A stretch of DNA of 64,000 nucleotides from Sitta carolinensis (Eukaryota; Chordata; Aves; Passeriformes; Sittidae): the NCBI GenBank assembly GCA_032173965.1, contig CM063285.1, positions 21,673,660 through 21,737,659 of the forward strand. Direction: 5' to 3'. Each line of letters begins with the position of its first letter. Within the stretch, counting starts at the first letter, position 1. The translations under genes and the position numbers were made by a program. The notes beneath the pieces are model-generated. The model saw nothing but the letters and a program-made list of their open reading frames with translations, was not told where the DNA came from and did not search any database. Shown one piece after another: positions 1 through 12,645 of the stretch.

Positions 1-3000
1 ATGGTCTCAGATTCTCTCCTTCAGTACCCTTCTCACTAAGGGTCAGGTATACCAGTTCACAGGAGTTTAATTAAAAAGAGAGTTCAGGATCATGATGGAA
101 TATACATTTTAATAACTTACCATTGCACATCAACTGAACAGTAGCAGCTAGTGGTGTGTGCTTTTAGCTTGAATAAAATACAGAACGACTTAATATAAGC
201 CAGTTTATAAGACAGATCTCTTTACTTAATATTTGACACAGTCTTTGAGCACTTATCTGATCAAATTAATAGAGCTTAAATTCCAGTAATCTTCAGACCC
301 ATACTATCTTTGTATCTGAGCTGAGAGTAAAAATACTCCTTGGAATATTGTGGTACTTGTCAAGCTTCATCCTTGAAAACAAGTGTTTCGTGTATATGAA
401 CAGTTGACTAAGTGTCTTTATATTAGTTAGCAACACTGTGACCTCTGAAGAGCATAAAGCATGTGTTTTGGAACTAGTTTTGTTTTAGATATCTAACTTG
501 GAGCATTTTTCAAGAGTGTTTGAGGCCTGCCAATAAAGTATACCTTCAAACAGTACAGAACTTCTCTTTTCCCTTATTGTATCAAAAAGATGTCCCTCCC
601 TTTCAAAGGGGTATATCCAAAGGGGTATATTTTCTTTATGAATATAGGAAGTTTTCTGTGTTAAATGGGGTTGATTTTTCCATTTTAGAATCCAAGGCTG
701 ACTTTACAAAGGTTCTTTACAAATGTGTGATTGGGCATTGTAAGAGGAGGGAGCTGAATTCAGTAGTTGAACAGAGATATGCATTCTGTGTCCTGGAACT
801 GTGCCTGCTGCTGTGTGAGTGGGTGGAAGAGATAAAAGAAATATTTATTCAACTGAGCTGAATCCTGTGAAGGTTTCACTGAATCTTATAATGCAATAGG
901 TTCTGTTTCAAATATAAAATACATATTTTATATGTGAAACTGGTTTGAGAGAAGGTAGTGCTGAAATTGCTTCTATGGGAATAGGCTGTTCTCCTTCAGA
1001 GAACCTAAGAAAGTGATGTGTAGAAAAAAAATGCCTCACTTAGAAACCTAAAAGCGGCAGGAAGGAATAAGTCTGATCTTGAAGCATTGACAGATGTGCC
1101 TCTGGCCAACTCATCTCTAAAAAAGCTTTTGGTAATCAGGGAAAGAGAAACAGCTTAAATAGAAGTATATCTTGAGAAGAGTGGGTGCTGGTAGGCTGGA
1201 TCTAGGTGATTACATCCCTACTGGTCATGGTTAACACCTTGTATGTCACCAAGAGACCAACAGGTACTTGATATAGGTCCCAGACATCCCCAGTCATGCA
1301 CTCTACTGAAATGCAGGGCTCCTAAAGAAGAGTTTATTCTAAATTAGCAGCAGTTGTTGAATGGTTTTCAAATGGATTATGATGTTCTAGACAGTGCAGT
1401 TTGGTGATAACAGCGTGGGTCATGACAGCAGTTTTTCTAGCTAGAAGTTGCAGCATACTAGCAGATGCAAGTAATAAAACTGTTATTGTTGTACCACAGG
1501 TTATTCAGGTTGGCATCTCTGAAGTTTGCTGACTGGTTGTTGATAAAGGCCTTTTATTTACTTGCATTTGCTTCTAGTTACTAATCACAGTTTCCTGATG
1601 AAAGCATTTTAAAACCATCTCTATATTATTTATTAATTGAATAGAATTTTGAGGTATGCTGTAAGCCAGTGGGTTGTTATTATGGCTGTCCCTGTCCTGT
1701 TCCCTCCATCCCCACTGGTTCTTTGTACAGATTTCCTCTTGCATCTCCACACTGCCTGCAGTCACTCCATCTTGGTTTAGCTTCCAAAGTCTTTGCTGCT
1801 GTTCGTGGATCCTTACATGTTGTGAGTTAGAGACAGTGTTGGACCATGTGAGTATTCCTCTGAGCTGATATATTGCTAAAGTCTGCATGCATCTAAAGAA
1901 GAATAGTTAGGTCAGATAATACTAATCCTATTGAAGTTAACAGTGATAGTTACTTTGTTGTGAGGGTTTTTTTTTTCCTTTCTAAAGATAATTATTTTAA
2001 GTAAATGAGTGCAAGTTGTTTCTCTTACTGTTCCTAAAAAAGTGAAGCAATATTGCACTGATTTCCCAGTCAATAGCTCCAACAGATTTTTTTTTTTTAA
2101 ATGAGGATAGCTTTGACTTTACATTAAAGTTTGGTGATAGCATTTTTAGAGGTAAAATCTGTGAATTTCTATTTTCTGTGACTTAAATTTAACTTGCCAG
2201 GAACTCTCAGCAGAGTATCCCAGTGCAGCACGTGTTCTTTTAGATAGACCGGTAGGCCAAATCTTCATTAAAACTGTACAGCTATCTTTTAAGCTGTTCA
2301 TATAGTTTTATTTTTCTGAGCTGATACTGAATTGTGATTCCCAAATAGTCTCCTATAAAATTTTGGACAGATTTGGTTTCCTGCCTTCAGAATATCATGA
2401 GCAAGGTGCTAATTACTGAGCCCTGAGGTGATAGGTTACAATCCTGCTTGTTTCTGAGATAATTAAGTATTTGTCATGGGCTTTGCTTCCTTTATCTTCC
2501 ATATACTGGTTTTTTCCAGACTCAGATTAATCTGGAAACCACCATATTCCCACCATCATATTATTTCATTTTACCATCACTTTTTGCTTTGCCTTCATGA
2601 AAACCTAAAATGTTCTGTCCATAAACTCACTTTTTTCTTTCTTAATAGGTTTCAGACAACTGCAGAAGTTATTGATAGCATGTTCTTTTTCAAAAAGTAT
2701 TTTATGTAATCGAGCTATTAAAGTGTCAAAAAACTATTGGTGGTTGATGATCTTATTTCCCTGACACAGATATTATTAAAGCTTTAGGAGGAGATGGAGT
2801 TCTTTATTGGATCATCTTATAGAGCCTTCAAAATAAACAAGCCTTTGGCCTTTCTGCTCATCTCCATTGTGGCTGCTGTGGCATAGCTACTAAATCGTGA
2901 AGGCTTTGGCAAATTCTGAAGTTGTATTCAGAGTCATTCAGGTTAAAATGCTTTATAAAAGCTAGCTCATCCTAATGAGTTTATGATTAAAACAGGATTA

Positions 3001-6000
3001 ACTGATGTTTTTAAATTCTGATGTGTGTTGAAACTATGTGGTAATCCAAACTTTCACTTTTATTCTTTAATGACAGCACAGTTCTAATAATATTAGGGGC
3101 TTGCTGACACTGCAGAGAGGTACTTAAATCCAAGCTGACATGAGTTTCATTACAAACCCTATTCACAGAAACATGTTTAGGTCTTACTGGGCAAGAACTT
3201 AATGTTGGACTAAACAGCCTTATAGTGTGCTGAAAGACTACCACCGTGTTTTGCTATTGTATGTATTTTATACTTAAGGCGTCAAGCAACCATCTGGTTG
3301 CCTCCTTTTGACCTATTTTTGTATTTATGACAACAGCTTTGAGGATTTTGATAATATGAGGGCACAACTAATACATGGCATAGCTGGAGGAGAGACAGTG
3401 GCACACTCCTTGAATTTATATGCATTGTAAGACATGTCAGGCAACAGTAAATGATCTCATTTTTTCCAGTGAAATAATCCTAGTAGGCATTCTTCATTTG
3501 CTTATATGTGCCTGCCTGTCAGGAGAATGAGTGTAGGAGGCAAGGGAAAAGAGGAGCGCAATCTTTTTACAGGTGAATTTTATTACAAATATAAGCTTCA
3601 TTAATTTGCACTTTAAATGAGTAAGCTTCACCTAAGAGCTGCTGACCAAAATATTAAGCAAACAGCTTTGCTGGAAAATTTAATGTTTTATTCTTTGACA
3701 ATTTTTAAATACATTTAAAATGTATTTTTCTCTGTTTTTTTCATAGCGTACCTTTTGTGATTTTAGCTATTATATATGTGCAAAGTACAACTGCCTAGTT
3801 TTTGGGGACACATTATTATCGTGTGTACTGCAGAATAGCTATGGTTGCTATATTGTCACTCCCCTTTGTTTTTAACTGAGAAACTGTGTTTTTGATGTGG
3901 CTGAAGATGTATTCCAAAGCGTCACACTTATTTGATAGATGTTTGATGCTCTTTTAAAGGATTTCCATTTCTGATCTGGCTCGCTTGGTGCTATGTGACA
4001 GGAGGAAATCACACTGTGTGCTCAGCATGAGGAAAGCATTAAGGGTTGCTGAAACTGGTAGCCTGATAACAACTAGGTGGCTGCAGCTCCCTATCTGCAA
4101 GCTGCAGCCTGGAGTGAGGCTGAGCACATCTTTGCAGTAGGTACATGCACAACCACACGTGTGCAGTACACACTGCCAGCCCCCCAGATCAGTGCAGGCA
4201 GAAACACTCGCCTGATGGCTCCATTCTCTCTGGAGCTGGGCTGTCTTCCTAAAGGCTCTCCTGGACATGTCTATTCATTTTGCATTGTTAAAACAAACTG
4301 AATAAGCACAATTCATACTACTTCATTTAGGGATAAAATTCTTTCCCATGTCCGCCCATGGATTATAGAGGACAGTGAAGTTCATGAGGTAAGTAGCAAA
4401 AGGAGTTTGCAGAGAAAGCAATTGCTGTGTCTGTACAGCTGTAGCTGTGGTTAAGGCAGGGGAAAAAATGGTGGCAGGAGCATCAGAACCAGAAGAAGCA
4501 GATGTTGCACAGATATGGGAAATACTCTCTCCTGAGGTATTCACATTTTTATGTTCCTGCCTTTTTCTTCTTTCCCTTCTGCCAATATCTTATTGCTGTT
4601 TCTCTCTGTCCGCCAAATGATGGGGTTTTTTAATATATTTTTTTTTGCTGGCTGAATGGGGATCCAAGAACTTTTTTCATAAAGAAAATTGAGTAGGCAG
4701 AAGGGTATGAGCCTTGTAAGAATGAAAAGATGAATCTGAATGGACGTTTGAGCTGTTGTACACTGGCTTTTAGGTGCCAAAGAGAAATACATAAGGGAGA
4801 AACAGAACTGGGAATGAGCACCAGAGAGAAAATTAATCTAAGGTGTGGGTTAAAAGGTATGAGGAATGAATTAAAACTGTCCCAAGGCTGTAAAAGACTA
4901 TCTTGGACTATCAAGTGCCAGTGTGTGTAGGAGGCAGAGTCATGCTTCTTCCAGAGAGAGACTGTCATCTTGTGGACTGAATCACAGATTTCCTCTGTCT
5001 CAAAATCTCTGTACCTTCAGAAGATGTTTGGGTGTTCTGGTTTTTGTGTTTTGGTTTTGATTTGTTTTTTTTTGTGGAAGGGAGAATGTGGGTTGAGGTT
5101 TATGAAACCACTTGTTTCTGCTTATTTGGAAGAGACTTGTGGGCAAAGGCGGTGAAGAGGCTTGTAGCTAGGCTATGTCAGCCTGGACTAAGCAAGAGCC
5201 AAGGAATGAATCAGAACCTCTTGGAGGAGGTGATGGGGTGAGAGAGAAGTGCGGTTGAGGCAGGAGTGTGTTACAGAAGAGATACTGATCTGTAATCCTG
5301 CATTTCAGAAGCATGTGATTCTGATTACTGTGGGAGGTGAATGGGAAGTCACCGAGGGATTTAAACAGGCATGTTTAATTTAAATGATAAAAAGAATAAA
5401 ACACTTTTACTCAGCACTGCAGCTCTAAATATAACATCTATTTGTTTCCTGCATATTGTTTCTTTAATGAGTGATTTAGGAGAGCATGTGGGCTGTCAGA
5501 GCCATGCATGAGAAGGGTGCCAAAAACTAATTAAGGTAGAAAGTCCCAGTTACGCCAGCGGACTGTGCAAGGTGCATCTTCTTACAGATCAAGGATAGGC
5601 TTAGAGAGAGGGTCAAAAGATGAAGCGCAAAAGCAAATGAATGAAAATGTCTGATCACTAGAGCAAATAGGAGTTTATAGACATATCTGTAAAAATAATC
5701 CTTGTATACCCACAGAAAAGAAACTTTTAAAGTGAGGTGGCTGAGACTGTATGAAAATGTTGTGTTCTCTAGCTGGCTATTCCTTAGAATTTCAGCTCAT
5801 GTTTTAGTAAATCACCACAATGTCATTAGTAATCCTGAGCGTTATAGAGACTATCAAGGATTTTGTTTTTGTTAGTGGCAGGTGAGATAAAGCAAGTTCA
5901 AACTTCCCATATGTTTCAGAATTTTATTTATGAGTTGTGCATAGCTAAAAACCTCCTGTAATTCTTAGAGTGGTCCAGAAATAACCATATCAAAGGCTTT

Positions 6001-7672
6001 TGAAAGTCAAGTTAGTTATAGTCCCTCCTAAATTGTCACATGATGAGCAATAAATAGATAAAAAATCCCTAGGGAGGAAAGGAACAAATAGGAATAAATA
6101 GTTGGGTTTTGCTGTATCAAAGTGGTTGTAATGTGTCACAGGCTTCCAAAGGAACTATTTCCTTTAGTTTTGAAAAGTAGGTAGCAAAAGATGTAGGTGA
6201 TGAACTGGTTTAAGTAGTTTTTTCAAGATCAGACAAAAAATAGAAAGTCTTACTGTTTTCTAGCTAAGCTAGATGTCAGGCTATCATGATCACAGACCAA
6301 AATTAATGTTGGAAAGTGTAAAGTAATGCATGAAAAGGAAAAATTTGAATTACTCCTACATATTGCTAAGTTTTACATTAACAGCTTTTCCTGTATAGAA
6401 TACTGTAGTCACCTTAGAAAAACTTCTTCTATTGTAAAATAGTGTCTTTAAAACAAAGCATTAAAAATGGCACAGCAGTATCTGTATGTCATTGTATAAA
6501 TCTGCATTATCACCTGGAACACTGTTGGATGGTATAAAATATGACAGGAATAGCATGCTTTGGGGAAAGGCTCAAAGCTGTGAAAGGCATGGAAAAGCTA
6601 TAATTTAAGGGAGGAAGAGAATTCAGACCTTTTCTAGGTTGACTGTGAGTTGACTAAAATAGGACTCTTATTTTTCTTCTAGTGTCTGTTTCTTTCAAAG
6701 ACTCTACATACACTTGTAAAGGGTAAAAGGGTGAGTTACTAATTTATGCTGAAAGATAACAAGATTTTCTTTAGAATACCTAAGGAGAAGTGCACAAAAA
6801 CATATATGTACAGCTATGTAGTTGTTATATTTAATTTGAATGCCTAAATAAATAGAACACATTGCTGCAAAGTGCATAAATGCAGCTGCCTAGGATGCCC
6901 AAGGTGAGCAGTGCTGCTTTCTAGCTCTGCTGGTCGGTTTGGAAATGATTATTTGCAAACCTTGGAAATGATACCTGTGTTACCATTAGATAGACAGTGT
7001 TTCAAAACATTAGGAAAGCAAAGATTAGTGTTTCAAAGCAGGTATTTTCACCTCCTGAGTTTTACCTTCCTAGTTAGGTGAGACCATATGAGGTTCAGAT
7101 CTGGGTTGAGTTTACCTGTTCTAATCTGCTCCATCCTAGGTTCCTATTTCCCTTTTTCCTCAGAAGAGAGGAAGACAGAGGAAGGGATGGTGCTGGTGGA
7201 AGCAGAGCAGTGCTGTAAAGCTTAATTTCAGCAAATACCGGGTTTAACCACATACTGGGGAAGGATGGAGGACATAACAGTTTCTGTCTCAAACCAGATG
7301 CCAAAATTGCTTCCAATGTGACTCAGACTGGAGGAGATCCCTAGCTGGTTGTAGAAGAGCTAGAACAAACTGTTCTAACAAAGGCAAAATTTTTGCCATT
7401 TCCTTCTGTAGAAGAAAACTGAGATTTCTCTTTTTTCCTCATGCAGTTGACTAGGGAGACGTGTTGGTTTTTCTTTTTACAGGCCTGGATTTGCCTATTA
7501 TTTGAACATTTTTCTGGAAAACTGTGGCGTTCTAGACTAGCCTGGGAAATATTTTTAACTCTTTGTTTTACGGGCCAGCTGGGATTGGGATTCCATTAAG
7601 AGGTGTTAGAGCAACGAGCTCTAAGTATGGTGTGGCCTAAAAGAGTTTACAGACTTGAATAGATTATTTGTC

Positions 7673-7802
7673 CAGAGAACTTGTGGCTGCCCCATCCCTG
7701 AAGTATTTAAGGCTGAGCTGGATGGGGCTCTGAGCAACTGGGTCTATAGAAGGTGTCCCTGCCTATAGCAGGAGGTTGGAACTAGGTGATTCTAAAACCT
7801 GA
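7673..7802 (+). mobile_element. CR1 LINE fragment, 3' end, sense
   Basis: The text follows the CR1 3' consensus: a 'gccccatccctg' stretch, then 'ggctgagctggatggggct', 'gagcaactgggtctat', 'aggtgtccctgcc' and 'ggttggaactaggtgat'. These blocks appear in the order expected for the 3' end of chicken-repeat-1 elements read on the + strand. The copy is 5'-truncated, as most CR1 copies are. The edges are approximate, set by eye. Confidence 0.85.
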
Positions 7803-8783
7803 TGCTCTCATCTTGCCTTGCTAGGATGTGGTTGCCCTTTAACTAAACTTTAATAATGGTGTATAAACTGCCTTCTCAGACTGAAAGTTTGTTCAACTTT
7901 TCTGAGTCTTTGAAATCAGCACACAGCTAGGCAGTGCTGGAGATGCTTCTGTATCAAGTGGATGAAAGCAGCTATTTTTGTCTTAGCTACAACCTTTACT
8001 GTAGGTATCCATGTCTCTCTTTCTTCGGATGACCATAAAGCTACCTGTGGCAAAACCTGAAAAGTAGCCCTTGCCAACTTAAAGTGCAGAGGTAATTTGC
8101 TCAAATGAATGCATGTGTGTAGTCTGGTTTTTCAGGCCTGCAGTTTCTGAGTTTCTAGAGCTCTGTGTTTTCTTGATGTTTTGGGTTTCTGAAGCTTGTT
8201 CTCACAGCTTGAACATAAACATCGGGATTGTTTTCATAACGAAAACTCATGTTGTTCATTCTTTCTGTGGGAGGACTTTCTTTTGAGGTCTCTCTGGTTT
8301 GACCAATGTGAGGGAAGGGCTTGTCTTTCTTTCACCAATCACAGTGGTCTCTGGCATAATGTATAAACAGAGTCAGATCATCTCTCCAAGGTGTCCTGGG
8401 GAAATTCATGTCGTGTGTCATTCGCAACAGCAACACATGTGTGCTTGTCCGCCTCCCTATAAAATTCAAGGTGCTCATTATTCGTAAATTGAGTCACTTA
8501 AAGAGACTCTGTGGTTGACCTCTCTTACTTGCAAGTAGGTTCAGGATATGCTGCAACACATAAGATGAAATTTTGGAAGCTGCATAAAGGCTTCCTTGAA
8601 AATATTTTTATCTTGATATTTATGCTTTAACTCATGAAATGTATGTACTAAACCTGCATCTGCAAAGAAAAATCAAATGGGAAGCTGTAGATTCTATTTA
8701 CTTTGGGAATTTTAGCTCTACATATCTGAATTTTTAAAGAACAGCTTCTAGATTAAAGCATTTATGAAATTTGTCACTAAGCC

Positions 8784-8786
<3 letters not shown>

Positions 8787-8811
<25 letters not shown>
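8787..8811. repeat. Poly-T run (25 T)
   Basis: An uninterrupted run of 25 T, followed by 'attattttt'. It may be a simple homopolymer or the tail of an old retrocopy inserted on the minus strand; no related body is recognisable beside it. Its length is prone to sequencing error. Confidence 0.9.
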
Positions 8812-8814
<3 letters not shown>

Positions 8815-11800
8815 ATTTTTTTGAGGAAATTCTCTGTGACATTTCTAGAATATAATTATGGTCTGTTGTAGGAAACTGAATGATGAGTAAAAGATTATCT
8901 TAATAAACTACAAAAACATAATTATGGTAAAAGCTCGAAGTAATCAAATGTGTTTTGAGTCCACTGAAGGACCATTTACTGCATATTAGATGTTAATCTT
9001 GACAAAATTTTTTTATTGAAGTTAAGCACCATGCAGAAAAATCATTTCTACTTCATGCTATTTCTGTTGTCCTTAGTTCTTGGTTTTATATTACTTTAAG
9101 CCTTGGTAGTATAGATGCATCTTCTGTATCAGAGAATGAAATAATAGAGCAAGCAAAGGTTTACAGACTGCTATCCCAGTTATGCTGCTATTTGTTTCCT
9201 GCCCAGGTTTAGGATTTTTGCAAATGGCCTTTCAAGCCCTCTCTTTAAATTGCCAGAAAATGCTCAGTTATACTAGGAGAAAAAACCTTATTTGTCAAAA
9301 GTCAGTCTGTAATGTGCAAAAAACCCCAGCAAACCAACAATTCTTTGTTTCCCCTCTCCCTGCCTCTCCAAATGTTTTTTGTGTATTTGGTGAAGCAGCA
9401 AATGAACATTTTTAGTTTTTTGTCAACATCTTCAGTTTCAGGCAATCTTTTGAAAACGTTTCCATCATAGTAATCTTTGGTATTATGCACTGACACCCAA
9501 AGTGTGTGTCAGTGTGGTCTGAGCTGAGGGTGGAGGGTGCTGGAGGTTGAGGTGCTGCAGTTCCATGCCATGGTTGAAGCTCAGAGAAAGCTCAGTGCGT
9601 CAGCTGATGCAGCGATTCTTTATGTGGGTCAGCCTTTACAGGAAGAAAGCAGACAGTGTAGTGCGAGTTATGTTATCCTGCCTACTTAATCTTTTCAGCT
9701 TCTTCTAATCCTTTTGCAGGGTAGCTGTGTATATGATTTGACTGGGTAGCACTTCTGGTGCCATAATTAAAAGGCAAGCTGTCCAGTTCCTGAACAACAC
9801 AATATCTGAAGTAGTTTTGTTCAGACTCAAGTTAGTCTCATTTAAATTATGCTGTCTCTAAGAAAATATGATGGTGTTTTTATACAGCTGTGTAATCTTT
9901 GAAACACTGAATTAATTAAAATATGATGAAGAATTCTGAGCTTTCATTTTAGGTTACTTACTATATAAATATGTAAATTCAGTGGCCGAACTTGAAATCA
10001 AGAACCTTGTTCCTACACAATCAAAATGTCTACAATTTTTTTCGCTGAAAGAAAAATCTAAAATTCTAACTAAAATTATTTTAGGTTCATGGTGTTTCAT
10101 TTCTATTGCCAGTATCTTTTAAGAGAAGAAAAGGATATGAAAAGCTGGGCTTCTGTCTGTTAACAAAAATAACCATCAGACTAGGAAATCAATCTGTCTT
10201 TCTTGTGTAAAAGCTTATGCCAAAATGCACTTTTATTTGGTGATTAAGGCGCTGTTCGGGTAGAGAAGATGTAGGAGAACCCTGAAGCCAAGCAAGACTG
10301 CATGATTCCTCCTTGTAGAAAAGATGGATACCCCTCATTATAGTGTATTACTTAAATAAGTGACTCTTCTGTAATTTAATTTGCTTCGTGATTCTTGTTT
10401 CTGCACTTCAGCAACCACTAACTGCATCCCAAATCCCTCCCAAAACTTCAACTACTACACACTTCAAAAAATACCCCAAGAAAACAAAGAAAACCCAACT
10501 CTGTATGGAATATTTTTATTAATAATTAGTAGTTTGTTCAGACTAATCTTCTAAGGTGCTGTATCTTCAAAAGCTGCTTTTTGAGAAAATTGGTTACTTC
10601 CTATCAATTGCATATCACTAACTAAACTGGACTCTTAAGGACAGATTATGATGCAAGTTAAAAAGCAGATATGTAAAACAGTTACTTTTTCCTTCCATTT
10701 TAATCTGTCATACTCATTTCCAAGCTTGTGGCTGCTTAGTATTTTATAGATAATGTCAATCATTTAAAATACTACATTTTCATGATTATTCAATCATTTT
10801 CTACTGAGGTGGTGCTCTACCAATTCGTATCTAGTACAAGGGGAATGTGAAGGAATAGGACTGTTTTGTGATCTGATTTCTTCTCTGTGATACTATGAAA
10901 CTGCCACCTGCACCTGATTTTTAATTGCATGGGGCTCATTAAGCTGAAGGAAAAATTAATATATCCTTGTCTTTGTTGTGCAATAGCCTTGAGAATGTTA
11001 AGATATCCAGAAGGTATACTTCATAGGCTACATGACATTGTGTTCTAAACTTGCAGCTCATGCACATCTTCAGTTCCAGTGCAGCCTCTGATTTTTGCAT
11101 TTAACACTGGAACACCACGCTTAACGTGCTCGTGTTGTTCGTACAGAAATTCGAGCAGGGTTGAATTTTCCAAAATCGAAACTTCCATATTTTATCCCAC
11201 AGATGCCTTAAAATATTTGTGTCTATTTTAGTGTTTTTGTATGCATACTCCAAGATAGCATAATTTCAATGCCATGCTGAATGATTTCACTAGAATATAG
11301 ACTACACTTCAGTTACAAACCACAGTTTTAATTACGGCACAGATGCATGTAGATGAGAATTAAAAAAAAAAGATAATTTGGATTATATTTAACCACTATG
11401 TTAATTTCCTTCTTCCCCGTGCTATGATAATGTAAATAGCAAATGAAGGAGCTTAGTTTGCTGAAATGGTTATTTAAAACTTAGAAACAAATGTTAAACC
11501 TAAATCTATTTCCTCAAGTTTTCTTTATTACAGGCATTAATGTAACTGCTGTTCTCTGAAATTTATTTCATTTTAATGTAACTGAAAATATGCAATATCT
11601 GTGATTAGCAAGGATTTAAATTGCACTTCTGTGTTCTTCTATGTTGTACTGTAGTGTGTTTGTATTCTCATGCATCTGCTTTCCTAGATTAGTGTCTTTC
11701 CTAATATTTCAGATGTGTTTTCTTTCCTCTTCATGCAATAAATACAGAATTTTTCTATTTTAGACAGCACATTATTTAATTCTCTTGGGATACTCTGCTC

Positions 11801-12283
11801 TGAATTTTTTTTTTTTGCTTATTTGCTTAAAAAGTGCTTCAGTATTCTGAGAAATTTGGGGTTTGTTTATGTTGTGGGATCTTGTTTTCAAAACCTGCAG
11901 TATGATCTTCCACTATTTTCCTATTGATACTATTCTGATTTTAATGTGGTATTGGTGGGTATCAATTTGAATTTGAGCAAATATTCCTGGAAGAAATTTT
12001 AAGACAATTACAAGAAATTCAAAAGCAGAAGAGAAGAAGATATTGTCTTAAGCATCTTCATATGTCAGGTATCACAATATGGTCTGTCTGGCAGAACCTC
12101 ACGGTGCGAAAAGGAGTGCAGAGGGGACAGCTTGGATGGATATAAAATTACTGGATGAAATTGATTTAAATTAACAGGCAGAAAGCTTTAATCAATTTTA
12201 AATTTAACTTTTTATTGAGCTTTTTAAAAGCATGTTGAAAGGACTGTTCCCTGAATTTTTAATATCTCCCTGAATTTTTTAAT

Positions 12284-12645
12284 ATCTCCCAGGAATGGAG
12301 ATTCGGCAGCTGGCTGGGGCAACCTGTTCTGGGGCTTAACCAGCCTCATGATTTAAAAAATATCCAACAAAACACAACACAAAACAGAGAAAGCAACCTA
12401 ACTCCTTTTTTTTTCTGGTCAGATTTTCCTATGCTTCTGCTTTTCCTTGTCCTACAGATAATGGATCTTCAAGAGCAGTGTGGCTCGCTCTTCCCTACCC
12501 TCACGTTAGGTGGCTGTGGACTGTAATAAGGCCTCCCTCTTTTTCTTTTATGGCTGAACAAACTCAGTATTCTTAGCTTTTCCTTGTAATATCACATGCT
12601 CCAGCCCTCTGATCATCCTGGTGGCTCCTTCCACTAAAGCCTTGT
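12284..12645 (-). mobile_element. CR1 LINE fragment, antisense
   Basis: Read on the + strand this is the reverse complement of a CR1 3' region: 'ggggcaacctgttct', 'cttgtcctacag', 'tggctgaacaaactca', then 'gctccagccctctgatcat' and 'ctggtggctcctt'. The order matches an antisense CR1. The middle is diverged, with an A-rich stretch at about 12354-12392. The edges are approximate. It lies in the probable KLHL2 intron. Confidence 0.8.
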